Shown: positions 30,446 through 40,568 of the stretch, piece after piece | Layout of the letters: each line of letters begins with the position of its first letter | Numbering within the stretch: position 1 is the first letter of the stretch | From: Symbiodinium natans | Lineage: Eukaryota; Sar; Dinophyceae; Suessiales; Symbiodiniaceae | Direction: 5' to 3' | DNA: 64,000 nucleotides | NCBI GenBank assembly: GCA_905221605.1 | Contig: CAJNDS010002129.1 | Coordinates: 62,001-126,000, forward strand | The notes under the pieces: model-generated | Database searches by the model: none | Seen by the model: the letters and a program-made list of their open reading frames with translations, nothing else | What the model was told of the DNA's origin: nothing | Made by a program: the position numbers and the translations under genes

Positions 30446-30496
30446 GATCTAAGAGACACTCAGGAGTACCTCCTCAACACCGGCAAGGCGAAGAGC
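30446..30496 (+). CDS. Candidate internal exon
   Basis: Acceptor ggggag and donor GTTGGT; 17 codons DLRDTQEYLLNTGKAKS. A telomere-like TTTTAGGG word precedes and a TTTAGGG tract follows at 30550. Confidence 0.48.
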
Positions 30497-30624
30497 GTTG
30501 GTGCCCAAGAATAGAGGATCCGTTGGTGATATGGGGGGTTTCCACAACCTGGGGTTTAGGGTTTAGGGGTTTAGGGTATAGGATAATAAGAGTTAGGGAT
30601 ATGCAAGCTGAATCCTCCTGCGTT

Positions 30625-31930
30625 TAGTGCCCGTGTTCCCAAACTTAGGGCAGCTTTGAAAGCCAAATTGCTGAACTAGGAGGTTTTTTGCCTGGGCAGT
30701 GCTTGTGGCTCTGGTTACAGCAGACATTGCATTAGGTCTCTGGAATAGTTGGCCTCTAGATAAGTAGAAGCTTCCTCATTTCTTGCGAGGGCGGCTTGCA
30801 CAAGCATCTTTGCTGACAAACCTTGGCGCGTAGCTACCAAAACCCCACAATAGCTCGGCAGTTGCTTGCTTCGGGCCTCTTGCAGGTGTTTCTTCAGCCC
30901 ATGTCATCTTCCCCAGTGACCATCCATGTTTGCGGCGAACACGCGGACACAACTGCTCTTTCCGGCTTGCCAGCTTCAGAGTGTGTAGCCTTTGGTGCGT
31001 GTGTCTAATCCAGCCTCAAGCCGCAACACTCTCTTCAGTTCGTCGTTTTCAGATAGGCTAAATTCGGTGCATGTGCAGCATGCATACCAATGGTGCCACA
31101 CGAGTGCCACGCCTGCAGAATGATTGACTTGTTTTGTTCATGCCAGGCATGTGACATCCCGGCAGGGCTTTCTGTTCGGTGGCAAAAAAAGTATCTTTCG
31201 CTTCCAAAACCTGAAGCCCTTTTTGCCTTTCTGGGTTCCTTGTAACCAGCCATCGGAAGAAGCAGACTTTGTGCCTGGGGCTTCATGCAACCCGACTGTC
31301 TTACGCCCTACTCCATCAACCCCCCTGAGGTGCCCTCCCCAAGGTCGGGATGCCATGCCTTGCGCGAAGCCAATCTTTTCAGGACCGAGGGTGTATTTCT
31401 AGGCCTTTGTACGACTTTGCATCGGGTGACAAAAGGGATTGGCGCAAACATAATCCCAACTTAGAGAACCGGCCATCGTCCACAAGTGGAAGTTGGTTCT
31501 TCAAGCGCCGGGAGGTCGCCCAAGAATGTTGAAGGGTGGCCCCAAAGCTTCTTCGACAGACTAGCTCATGAAATGTTCAGGGGTCAACCGTTAGAGAGAC
31601 CGCAGATGCCCACTTGCACGCAAGGCTACCGACCCATAACATGTCCTCAGCCAGGTCCTAACAAAAAATTGACTCAGACATATGTGGGACACTTACAGTA
31701 GCTTAGCAAAAACACGTTTCAACCCGAATCTTCTCAGGACCTGCTTGCAGCTGCGGAGGCAGCACCGCAGCCTGGCTAAAAGCCAAGGATCTGTAGCGCC
31801 TTCACAGTCCGAAACACGAAGCTCGGTGATTTCAGAGAGCTGCCCATATGGGGATTTTCAAAAAAAAGGGGTACCCCTTTTTTACCCTCAAAATACAGTA
31901 GCCCTTTTACGGGAACCCTGAACAGGGGCA
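30625..31930. other. No gene recognised
   Basis: Open frames on both strands (31124-31402 +, 31035-31286 -) lack clear exon character. No telomere-like tracts. Confidence 0.35.
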
Positions 31931-31933
31931 CCT

Positions 31934-32088
31934 TGGGATGTTCCCCTTTATCCTAGCAGTCCTTAATTTGTTATTATGACGTGGTGATTTCCCTCAGTTA
32001 GGGTCCGTTTGGGGGGTCCTTATTATAAGGCCCCCCCCCCCTTATTTAGGGTACTCAAGAAGGGACCATCATTTCGAGATCTGACCTT
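31934..32088. mobile_element. Degenerate family E and family F ends
   Basis: 31934-31970 matches a family E left end (gggatgttcccctttat). 31994-32088 matches family F (cagttagggtccgtttgg ... gggaccatcatttcgag). Confidence 0.4.
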
Positions 32089-32097
32089 ACCAATATC

Positions 32098-32167
32098 AAC
32101 CCTAAACCCCACCAAACCCTAAACCCTAAACCCTAAACCCTAAACCCTAAACCCTAAACCCTAAACC

Positions 32168-32206
<39 letters not shown>

Positions 32207-32236
32207 ACCCTAAACCCTAAACCCTAAACCCCAACC
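32098..32236 (-). repeat. Telomere-like tract with a CCCTCAA variant block
   Basis: CCCTAAA units, then six CCCTCAA units, then CCCTAAA again: a variant homogenised in the middle of the tract. Confidence 0.9.
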
Positions 32237-32254
32237 CGACCACTCTCCCCCAAG

Positions 32255-32320
32255 GTGCGCGGCTCTTGGCCGAGGCCCGCCGCGCAGGAAGCGCTGTTGA
32301 GGCCTCCGTATTGCTGCAGG
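32255..32320 (+). CDS. Candidate internal exon, Ala-rich helix
   Basis: Acceptor cccccaag; phase 2 frame ARLLAEARRAGSAVEASVLL then Q; donor G|GTTCAGGG, a telomere-like unit. A CCCTAAA tract precedes. Confidence 0.58.
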
Positions 32321-32533
32321 GTTCAGGGGTTGCTTCTTTAGGGTTTAGGGTTTAGCGTTTAGGGTTAACGGTTTAGGGTTTCGGGTTCCGGGTTTGCTAC
32401 TATTTGCCCTTAAGAATCCCAAACAGAAACAGATCAACATCCCAATACTGCCCCTGATTAGGAAGAATATTGTTAATTTCGGGTTCTTCTGGTTTTGGCT
32501 TTGGGGATGTGCCTGGTCAATAGCAGTAAGCAG

Positions 32534-32577
32534 AGCTGCTTGACGGGGAAAGCCTGCCTTCTGGCCAGCAAGAAAGG
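32534..32577 (+). CDS. Candidate short exon ending at a telomeric donor
   Basis: Acceptor gtaagcag; frame SCLTGKACLLASKK; the donor is GTTTAGGG. Confidence 0.42.
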
Positions 32578-32947
32578 GTTTAGGGATGCAGCGCTGGGGT
32601 TTTGGGATGTTTGGAGTTTAGGGCATACAGGTCTTCGGGCAAGTTCTTTCGAGTTAGGGTGGGGGATTTGCTTCTGCGTGCTCCCTGCGACCCCCTATGC
32701 TCTGAAGTCCCGCGGGCGAAGCTTCAGACCCCAGGCCGAATCCCTTGCTTTCCCCCTGTTTTGCGATTGCAAGGATGGAGTTGGGTTGGGCGTGCAAAAT
32801 GCTTTCGAATCAAGAAAGCATTGGGTGGCCCTGGTCTGGCTGGCATGCTTCTTGGCCCATGCTCAGCAAGGGCAAGGGGAAGACGCGCCGATGCACCCGC
32901 TCTCAGTCTCAAATCGGTAGGGCGTCCGATGGACCTTCCCAGGGCAC

Positions 32948-33088
32948 ATGGCCATGGTTTCGTATCGCTGGCTCTGCCTCGTTCTAGGCTACGCCTTGGT
33001 GGCCGGGTTGTGTCTAAAAGGCCCTCAAAATTCAACCCTTTCCATTCTTTTGCCATATAACCCTGTGAGGCTGGACGCCCGCTTGCAG
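32948..33088 (+). CDS. Possible first exon with signal/anchor segment
   Basis: ATG in strong context (cacATGG); MAMVSYRWLCLVLGYALVAG then LCLKGPQNSTL, a hydrophobic N-terminal segment. The frame stays open to the acceptor-like ttgcag at 33088 but differs from the frame of the next block, so an unseen splice is needed if they are joined. Confidence 0.38.
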
Positions 33089-33477
33089 AGACTTCCGTGT
33101 CCAAGGGGGACATCAACTCGGACAATAGCTCATCCAACGAAAGCGTCCATACCACTGAGGTTCCAGAGCCGATTGGAGAGCACCTGGCACGTGCTGCAGG
33201 GCTGAAGACCCGGATGCCGGTCTACCTTCAAACTGCCGCCGCCTTACTGAAACCTTTCCTCCTGGCCCTGGTCCTGGGGCCGCAACGGCCGGGTAAGAAG
33301 GAGCCCTGGCACAAGCCACTGCAGATCCTGATCCTGACCGTGGCTCCCTTCGTGGCCAGCTTCATCGCGGACTTTCGGATGACCTTTCACATGTGGTTCT
33401 TCATCGACGAGGAGGTGAAGCCCACGTTCCGCCTCCTTGGCACGCTGATGGTCATCGGCAACTCCCCGAATCTGGGC
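33089..33477 (+). CDS. Candidate exon, multi-pass membrane protein
   Basis: Acceptor cgcttgcag. The reading frame starts polar (SKGDINSDNSSSNESVHTTE) and goes on to hydrophobic segments: YLQTAAALLKPFLLALVLGP, LQILILTVAPFVASFIADF and RLLGTLMVIG, separated by charged loops (RPGKKEPWHKP, DEEVKPTF). Donor possibly GTCTCA. With the 33832 exon it would form an integral membrane protein of at least five segments. No family recognised. Confidence 0.6.
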
Positions 33478-33831
33478 GTCTCACGCAGTTTCAAGTTCGA
33501 AGTTGAATGTGGAGTTAGTTACAAGACGGTGGGGGGAATAGGCGAGTGGCAAGAACACGTCCTCACAGACCCCCCCCCCTGCCAACGTCCGTTCGTGAGA
33601 AAGGTGCACTTCACTATTCTGTACCCTTTATATAGCAGTCATTCATGATTGCCGAAGGTTCAGTGAGTTCAGTGTTGTCTGGGCTTCGGGTGCTAGATGC
33701 CGAGTCTCGCTCCCACTGCCTGAGCTTGTTGCACAGAGACCAGAGGCAAAGCGAGAGACAGAGAGAGAGGGAAGAGTGTCGTCCAGTGCTAGTTGAACCG
33801 CCTGCACCCCATGGAACTATATGGAATCCAG

Positions 33832-34168
33832 GAATCTGGCAACGTCAAGCTGCATCGCCGGCTCGCTGATGCTGACATCAAGGGCCCATGGCTGGGCGAG
33901 GCAGGCGCAGCAACCACAGCATTCGGAGAATTCCGGGCCCCCGACCATCTCCGAACGTTTGCTGTCCATCTTATTGCCCTGCGTGACAATCGTGGGCAGC
34001 ATATGCTTCGTGGTCACGGTGTTCCCTCTCAGTCTTTTCCTGGTGTCCACGGTGGTTGCCTACTTTTACATCAGCCTCCCCTTGTTGTTCATGGCTGCCG
34101 TTTTCGGCTATCGCATCGGTCCATATGGAATGCTGGGCCTCATGAAGCTTCGGAAGGCAGTCACAGAG
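33832..34168 (+). CDS. Candidate exon, multi-pass membrane protein (continued)
   Basis: Acceptor ggaatccag and donor GTGTGC after VTE. A polar lead (HSENSGPPTISER) precedes strong membrane segments: LLSILLPCVTIVGSICFVVT, PLSLFLVSTVVAYFYI and SLPLLFMAAVFGYRIG, then a short basic cytosolic-type tail (LMKLRKAVTE). Same strand and spacing as the previous block, so probably the same gene. Function unknown; could be a transporter-like or tetraspan protein. Confidence 0.62.
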
Positions 34169-34299
34169 GTGTGCTGCCCGAAGCCAAGCGGTAGCTATGA
34201 ACTCTGCGACCTCCAACCGTCTGAGGAGGCACGAAGGGGCACTCCTCACACCTCCGCTCGACATGCACAGCTCTTGCTTCAGCGTTGCCCTGTGGCCAG

Positions 34300-34416
34300 G
34301 TGCTTAAGGCTTATGCAAAGGGGCTCCCAGAGGGTTTGGACTACAAGCAGATGTTTCTGGAAGACAAGGACAGCGGAAAGTCTGAGGGCGTCCACGCCAT
34401 GGTGGCAAGAGTTCAG
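34300..34416 (+). CDS. Candidate internal exon (soluble domain)
   Basis: Acceptor gtggccag; exactly 39 codons VLKAYAKGLPEGLDYKQMFL, EDKDSGKSEGVHAMVARVQ; donor GTTAAGGG at a codon boundary. Phase 0 on both sides and joins the exon at 34639 in frame. Follows the membrane exons and may be their cytosolic domain. Confidence 0.7.
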
Positions 34417-34638
34417 GTTAAGGGTTGAGGGCTTAGGGTTCGGGGTTTTAGGGTTTATAATAGGGTTTATAATAGGGTTTATAATAGGGTTTATAATAGG
34501 GTTTATAATGGGGTTTTAGGGTTTAGGGTTTCAGAGGCAGGGGGATTCAGTCTGTTGTGAAAAGGTTTGGTCTCAAAGGCTTCAGGCCCAACCCTATGAC
34601 CCAGAGAAGATCTTGGGATTCGCTTCCCTCCTTTGAAG
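34417..34638 (+). repeat. Putative intron filled with variant telomeric repeats
   Basis: A 222-bp GT...AG interval between two phase-0 exons. It opens GTTAAGGGTTGAGGGC, contains five 12-bp units TTTATAATAGGG (about 34448-34510) and TTTAGGG units, and ends with a pyrimidine run and ctttgaag. This is the best local evidence that these tracts are intronic. Confidence 0.6.
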
Positions 34639-34920
34639 AAGGAGTGGGTCGAACTGACTGGCTCCACCTACGAGGGCTGGGCAGGATATTTCTTGCTCGC
34701 TGGCTGCACAGAGGACGGATCTTCAGAGTTCCCTGAACCCGGAACCCAGATTTCCATTTTGTATCTCAAACTGAGGCTCCCTGCGATTGCAGCCTTCTTT
34801 CCACTGGCCTCTTCAGTAGCGGTGCGGCTGTCGGTGCGCGATGGCTACTGGCCGGCGCTGGTCGACTCCTGGAACGACAGGCGCGGAGAGGGCCGCAGTG
34901 CTGTCATTCATGGTGTTTAG
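34639..34920 (+). CDS. Candidate exon with possible gene end
   Basis: Acceptor cttccctcctttgaag; frame KEWVELTGSTYEGWAGYFLL then AGCTEDGSSEFPEPGTQIS, continuing LRLPAIAAFFPLASSVAVRL to TAG at 34918-34920. It joins the 34300 exon in phase 0. The Trp/Gly-rich start looks like a folded domain; the later part is less certain and may be read-through past a missed donor. Unidentified. Confidence 0.6.
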   Translation, partial: KEWVELTGSTYEGWAGYFLLAGCTEDGSSEFPEPGTQISILYLKLRLPAIAAFFPLASSVAVRLSVRDGYWPALVDSWNDRRGEGRSAVIHGV

Positions 34921-35652
34921 CTCCTAGACTCATAGAGATGGCTTCTACGCCTGTGGTGCCCCTGAATATGCTCCTTATACTCCCCAAATCCCAAGGTTGC
35001 AACTTCAAGGGTCCAAGGTAGAACTTCAAGACCTACGCGTTTTAAACGACAAACCCTAGGATGGGCTTTGTGGGTGGTCTGCTGGGTGGGGGACAACCCC
35101 ATCAGCCCCTCTTCAAAAAGGGTTTCGGCTTGGTAGCTGATGCCTCAAGTCTGAGTTCAAAGAAACGTGGCATTTTCGTTCTAAGGGTTTAGGGTTTAGG
35201 GTTAGGGTCTAGGGTTTAGGGTTTTAAGGGGAGTAAGACAAGAAAATTTTCGCAGTCCTTGGGCGAGGCATTGGAACACTTGGATTGACCACCTGCTGGC
35301 AACGGGCACCAAGGTGCGGAGAAGCAGTTGAGGGTGAATAGGGTGTGGGCTCCCGTTGAGTGGCGACGCTTCCGCGGTTCTATAAGCTAACAGAACAGGA
35401 GATACTGGGACGACCAACTTGTTGGGAATCGTGGGGTCAGATCACGTCTATTTGCGAACATGGGATTAATGCCTAGAACTTGTTTACAAGAATAGCTGCC
35501 CCCCTCTGCCCCCCCCCCCGAAAGAGAAAGAGAGACGGAGCGTCGCAGCCAATCCAATTCCAACCTGAACCCCCGTAAGTACCGTGGGGGGAGTCTGAAG
35601 CCTCGCTTGCCAATGCGCGCGCCTTTCCGCTCGAGAGTCAAAGGGGGTGCAG

Positions 35653-35829
35653 CAGGAAGAAGAAGAGCTGCGTCCCAACCCCAAGGCCCCTAGCCACAGT
35701 CAGGGAGAGGGAGACAGACAGGGAGGGGTAACTTCAAAGCTTCTTCAGGTCGTAGGCAATGCCAAAGGCGTTGCGCCCAGCAGCGTCTTGGTGGCAGAGG
35801 AGCCGGGTTTTGAGTTTTGGTGTTCATGA
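35653..35829 (+). CDS. Possible exon
   Basis: AG (gtgcag) then QEEEELRPNPKAPSHSQGEG and, further on, KLLQVVGNAKGVAPSSVLVA before TGA. Codon pattern moderate, borders weak. Confidence 0.3.
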   Translation, partial: QEEEELRPNPKAPSHSQGEGDRQGGVTSKLLQVVGNAKGVAPSSVLVAEEPGFEFWCS

Positions 35830-36623
35830 CTTTCTCTTGCCAACCCCCCTCCTTCTCCTCTCCCCCTCTCCCCTTCTGGAATCGGACAATTTTTGTTTCT
35901 TCAGTAGTGCAGTCAAACCTTACATACTTTCTTCTATGTTTTGAGCGGCAAGCCTTTATGTCCTTTCACCGGCTACCTCGCCCAAAGAGGACAGGAAGGT
36001 TTTCCAATCAACATACAAGAGGACATGAAGGAAGGCGTTCCAACCAACAGACAAAGGAAACCGATGCTTTACGATTGAAATGCTGAGCTCTGTTTATGAG
36101 GGGGTTGTGTGTGTGTGTGTTTGTTTTTAGAGTGGAGGGCTTACAATGCGATGAGGCACGTTTTTGTTTTCACGCTCCTTACTGTTATTGGGTTTTTAGG
36201 CTCTCGGAACGGACCCTGTAGAGTGCGCAGAGCCCCGCGCTCGCTGGAAAACAGAAAGCCAAATGCGATGTAGGGTTTAGGGTTTAGGGTTTAGGAAGTA
36301 CATCGAATAGGGCATCCCCCGCGCCTTCTGCCCACCCTCCTCCCCTGCACTCCGAATCCCAGCTAGCGAAGGTTGCCACCATTACCTTGAAGTGTCCGAG
36401 AAGTGGCTGATGGTACTCAGCAACTTGATCTAGAATGCCGAAATCTGCACATGGAGCAGGGCTGTGATTTAGGGTAGAGTGGGTCCATGAGGTTTCAAAA
36501 TTGAAAAATAGGCTTTGTACAGTGGCTCTGAAGCCCAGAGAGTAGCACGATTGCGGTGGTAGAGCCGCTGGTGTTTCATCTGGCGCTGACTGCCGGCCTG
36601 TAACTGCTTTGCTGCGGCTCTGT
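35830..36623. other. No gene recognised; (GT)n at about 36106-36122
   Basis: Includes a short TTTAGGG tract at 36270-36293. No exon-like block seen. Confidence 0.35.
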
Positions 36624-36764
36624 GGGTAGTTCTCTAAGTTAGGGTCCCTTTTAAGGGTCCTTTTCTGGGTCCTCTATAATGTGCTAACCCTAATTAAACC
36701 CTAAACCACCTGTATTGGTACTATATAGGGACCCAAGATAGATCCTTCATTTTGAGAACTACCC
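36624..36764. mobile_element. Family F inverted-repeat element
   Basis: Left end gggtagttctctaagttagg, right end the inverted ttttgagaactaccc, with gggtcc/gggaccc inner repeats and a CCCTAAAC word inside. The element starts with a usable GT donor (G|GTAGTTC) and an exon follows at 36780. Confidence 0.7.
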
Positions 36765-36779
36765 GGGTGGGGATGAGAG

Positions 36780-36841
36780 TCAGTCCCTGAAGATGCCGCC
36801 GTTTTCAAGTCGCCGCGATCGCTCAAAAGGATCCGACCTGG
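36780..36841 (+). CDS. Candidate internal exon
   Basis: Acceptor gatgagag and donor GTGAGC (canonical): 20 codons SVPEDAAVFKSPRSLKRIRP plus two bases. The family F element ends 15 bases upstream, so it forms the preceding intron; degenerate TTTAGGG units (36861-36936) lie in the next. Confidence 0.65.
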
Positions 36842-37200
36842 GTGAGCCCCTCCAGGGCTTTAGGGTTTAGGATTTAGGGTTTTGGGTTTAGGGTTTAGGG
36901 TTGAGGATTTAGGGTTTGGGATTTAGGGTTTAGGGCTGAACTCTCATCATTTGCCCCAGCTGCACAACTGTGCCATCTTGAGGATGGCGAGCAGCGGGCG
37001 TAATTGCTCCAAAAGGGCCGTAGGAGTTGACCCATCAGTTTGGGGTTCCATGTGCTTCAAGAGTTGCTCGGTCAGTTTTGCTAAAAAAACACTTCCTTAA
37101 CCCCCTAAACCCTGTACCCCAAAAATATACCCTCTAAGTGGCTCGTCCAGTTATGCGGGTGCCAAAAATATGCCCTACAGTAAATCCTAAGCCCTTGCAG

Positions 37201-37260
37201 GCTGCGGAGGTGGCTCTGATCTTTGCCGCTTCGGAGTCGAAGATCTCTTTTTCGACCGGG
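37201..37260 (+). CDS. Candidate internal exon
   Basis: Acceptor gcccttgcag; frame AAEVALIFAASESKISFSTG, running into a G12 homopolymer; donor unclear. Confidence 0.48.
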
Positions 37261-37350
37261 GGGGGGGGGGAGGCTTCTGCAACGGGTTTGAGGTGAAGCT
37301 GCCTTGCCCGGTTGGCAGCGTACAGGACAGCTTGTACTCAGTTGTACCCG

Positions 37351-37402
37351 GTTGTGTTTAGGGTTTAGGGTTTAGGGTTTAGGGTTTAGGGTTTAAGGCT
37401 TT
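37351..37402 (+). repeat. Telomere-like tract (TTTAGGG)n
   Basis: Six to seven exact units. Confidence 0.9.
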
Positions 37403-37456
37403 GTCAAGGCCCCGGTGCAAGCGTAAAAGCAGAGATAAAGCAGAGATTGCCCTGGC

Positions 37457-37507
37457 ATGGTTGACATCAGCCTTTCGGATGTCCTCCCCGACTTCTCTAA
37501 GCCCGAA
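37457..37507 (+). CDS. Possible first exon
   Basis: ATG in good context (ggcATGG); 17 codons MVDISLSDVLPDFSKPE to a GTCATA donor-like border. Confidence 0.38.
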
Positions 37508-37681
37508 GTCATAGGAAGTAGGAAACACCAGAGATCCAGACTCCAGAAATCACTTCACCGAACCGGATCCAACTTCACCAAACCCCCAAACTGCGTAACT
37601 TGGAGAGAGACCAATTGCGGGGAGTCCCTGAGTCTCGCAGCCATGTGAGTATGAAGGTCGAAGACCTGATCTACCGAACCT

Positions 37682-37779
37682 TGGGATGTTCACCCTCATA
37701 CTAGTAGCAGCCCTTAACCGGGATTATAATCCCCTATGTTAATCCCAACTAAGGAGTGTTAATATAAGGGGGAACATCA
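37682..37779. mobile_element. Family E inverted-repeat element
   Basis: Left half gggatgttcaccctcatact ... gggattataat; right half aggagtgttaatataaggg and ggaacatc in inverse order. Confidence 0.65.
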
Positions 37780-37826
37780 ACCCAAAACCCTAAACCCTAA
37801 ACCCCAAATTCGTCCCCTTCACCCAG

Positions 37827-37877
37827 GCCCTGGATCGGACCGACTTTGCACTGCAGCAGCTCAGGCCCCTTGATTGA
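37827..37877 (+). CDS. Candidate exon
   Basis: Acceptor cttcacccag; ALDRTDFALQQLRPLD then TGA; a GC donor (CAG|GCCCC) just upstream of the stop is an alternative end. CCCTAAA units precede and TTTAGGG units follow. Confidence 0.48.
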   Translation, partial: ALDRTDFALQQLRPLD

Positions 37878-38724
37878 AGCTATACTCGGAGGTTCAGGGT
37901 TTGGGGTTTAGGGTTTAGGATTGGGGTTTAAGGTGTAGGGTTTTGGGTTTAGGGTTTAGGGTTAGGGCTAGGGTTTAGGGGGTAGGTTTGAACATATTTT
38001 GTAATGTTTCTTACTTATAAGTACCCATGAACCTCCAAGTAGGAGGAGTCGAAGCAGTAGCTTCAGCTCGGCAGTCATGTCATTGTGGGTTCCTACCTTG
38101 CTGGGTTTGGGCCGTGGTTGAGCATGGCATGGATCTCTGACACCCTAAGCCCTAAACCCTTCCACCGCGATGAACCAACTAAGCCCCGAAATCGCCCTGC
38201 GATGCGGATTCGCCCCAGCTGTGCAGGAGGGAAAAAAACCTAAACCCTTGTGGGCCAAAGAAAAATCACGTGAGTCCGAGCCGGCTGCTTTTCGAGTTTG
38301 CGCTCCTTAGGCCACTTTCGCATGGCCTGAAATTCTCAAACCCTGAAGCAGAAGCCCTCAAAACGCCCTCAACTGTACAACTTTTGGTAGTTGACTAATT
38401 AAACTGCCCTTAATTGGGGAACCCTTACACCCTTATAGCATGGGGACCATTGCAACCGCCCTTAGATTATCAACCCTAAACCCGACTAATAATAAAAAAG
38501 ACAACTCTCCTAAGGACTTATAAGGCCCATTAAACCTCCCTTAGATGAGTAACCCTAATTCTTATTCCTAAACCCTAAACCCTAAACCCTAAACTCTACC
38601 TAAACTATAAACCGTACTCCCTAAACCCTAAACCCTACTTCCTAAACCCTAATAGATGATAAACCCTCAGCCCTCATGCCTAAACCCTAAACCCTAGTTC
38701 CTAAACCCTAATTAAACCCTAAAG

Positions 38725-38802
38725 AAAGCCGTCGAGGTGCTTCAAAGGAGCCGAGGCGCTGCCCCTCGACACGCCGCTGCGGCTGCATCTTCTTACTGTT
38801 GG
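38725..38802 (+). CDS. Candidate internal exon ending at a telomeric donor
   Basis: Acceptor ccctaaag is itself a telomeric variant; 26 codons KAVEVLQRSRGAAPRHAAAA then ASSYCW; donor GTTTAGGG. Both splice sites are thus built from repeat units. Confidence 0.52.
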
Positions 38803-39003
38803 GTTTAGGGGTTTTGGGGTTTTGGGTTTAGGGTTTAGGGCTTAGGGAATGAGGTACCTTATATCCCTCTTTTTTTCATACCAAGCCCTAGAAGCCCTCA
38901 AAAGTTCTTTGGCGGAAAAACACCCTCAAATCCTAAAAACACCCTCAAATCCTAAAAACACCCTCAAGCCCTAAAACCCTAAAACCCTGAAGCCCCTTAA
39001 GAG

Positions 39004-39067
39004 TTGAAGAGGCAGACGTCTCAAGGATCGCTCCCTGACAACTCCGACCCGAAAGCCGCAACACGCC
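39004..39067 (+). CDS. Possible internal exon
   Basis: Acceptor ccttaagag; frame LKRQTSQGSLPDNSDPKAAT then R; GA donor (GAAACCC) possible. Confidence 0.36.
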
Positions 39068-39309
39068 GAAACCCTAAGCTTGGCGGGCGACAAAACAGAA
39101 CTGAATCCTATGGTTGGAACCATGAGCCCTCAGGGTTTAGGGTTTAGGGTTTAGGGTTAGTATTGTCCCTTGCCCTTGGTAAGTATGGGCCCTCATTCGT
39201 GTATATAAGGGTTGCAGAACAAGGAGCCCAAATTAAGGGCCCATACCTCGGATCCAAACCCTATGGTTGCGCTGGAGTGAAGCCCTGCTGTTGCAGAGAG
39301 GGCTTGCAG

Positions 39310-39397
39310 AAAACCCTAAACCCGAAGCCCTAAACCCTAAACCCTAAACCCTAAACCCTAAACCCTAACCCCCCCCCCCCTAAACCCTAAACCCTAG
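39310..39397 (-). repeat. Telomere-like tract (CCCTAAA)n with a C-run
   Basis: CCCTAAA units split by a run of 12 C; the tract ends accctag, which serves as the acceptor of the next exon. Confidence 0.88.
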
Positions 39398-39531
39398 ACC
39401 CTGACCATTTCCTGGTACTCAAGGCCCGTGCGCTTCTGGGAGGACCGAGACTGGCGAGTGAGATCCATGCGATCCCAACAGGCGGGGTCATGGCAAGGGC
39501 AGCCGAGGGCTTCTTCGGGCTTCTAATATAG
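39398..39531 (+). CDS. Candidate exon bracketed by telomeric repeats
   Basis: Acceptor aaaccctag. Phase 2 frame DHFLVLKARALLGGPRLASE then IHAIPTGGVMARAAEGFFGL, clearly protein-like, reaching TAG (39529-39531) within the first bases of the following TTTAGGG tract; a GC donor (CGG|GCTTCT) slightly earlier is an alternative. Unidentified. Confidence 0.62.
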
Positions 39532-39570
39532 GGTTTAGGGTTTAGGGTTTAGGGTTTAGGGTTTAGGGAT
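39532..39570 (+). repeat. Telomere-like tract (TTTAGGG)n
   Basis: Five exact units after the exon at 39398. Confidence 0.9.
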
Positions 39571-40366
39571 TTCCGTGTGATTATATAAAGAACCATAAGG
39601 GAATATTATTAGCAGTGGATTAGAGTTTTGTGGGTTTTTAGGGGCGGTGTCTCGAAGCTGCTTTTCAAAAGGGGCATTGAAAGCTTCAAGGGCTGCAGCC
39701 TGGACTTCGCGAGCCCGTTGCGGAGGGAGCGGGCCCGGATTGCAGTCACACTGCTTCCACAGACTTTGAAGACACATGACGGCATCTTCGGAAGGTCTTC
39801 CTTACGCAAGGCACATCTGCTAGTCCCTTAAACTCCTGCATCCATTACCTTTTTTTGAACCGGACACGGACCTGAAAAGTTGAGATTCTGGATTTGGGAT
39901 ACGAAGGCAGGGTGTGTACTGCGTCAGACTTAAGCACCGGCTCTTGCCAGTGCCTTCTGGTGTCAATCAAGCAGAAGTCGGACGGCTCAGCTCTGCAATC
40001 CTCCGCTGCAATGTCCCTAAACCCTACACCCCAAACCCTAAACCCTAAACCCCAAAACCCCAAACCCCAAACCCCAAACCCTAAACCCTAAACCCAAACA
40101 CCTAACGCCCTAAGCGCATGTTTGGAGTCGCCCAGAAGCCCTCTGTGAGCTCTAAGCTCCAACTACGCCCCGTAAACCCCGACGTTCCCCCCCCCCCCCT
40201 CCTCCGCCTGCAACGCTTTTGAGCCCCTAACCCTAAACCCCAAACCCTCAAGGCCGTCCTAAACCCGAAGTTTTTCAAGCCTAAACGTCAGGTTCTGGCC
40301 CAGCGCCGTAAGCTCAGGGAGGCCGCTGTTTTGGGTTTCGTTTAGGGTTTGGGGTTTGGGGTTTAG

Positions 40367-40568
40367 GGTCATGGTTTTGGCCGAGGCTGAGTTGGGGGGT
40401 AGTATCTTTTCCTGGCAGTTGTCCGCCGTCCAGTTGCGAAAGGAATTAGAGTCCGGACCTCAACTATGCCAGTTCTTTTGCGGTTCGGAGCCTCAGGGCT
40501 TCAGAGGTTATGTGGGGTTCGACTTCGGTTCGGGTGCTGACTTGTGCGTGCGAAGTGGGGTCGTATAA
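40367..40568 (+). CDS. Possible exon
   Basis: ATG after a TTTAGGG tract opens MVLAEAELGGSIFSWQLSAV, QLRKELESGPQLCQFFCGSE and on to TAA. The first half looks like protein; borders unclear. Confidence 0.38.

Noticed and set aside
32602-33155. Overlapping long ORFs on both strands
   Set aside because: Only the frames at 32948 and from 33089 show hydrophobic segments and splice borders; the others lack consistent codon bias.
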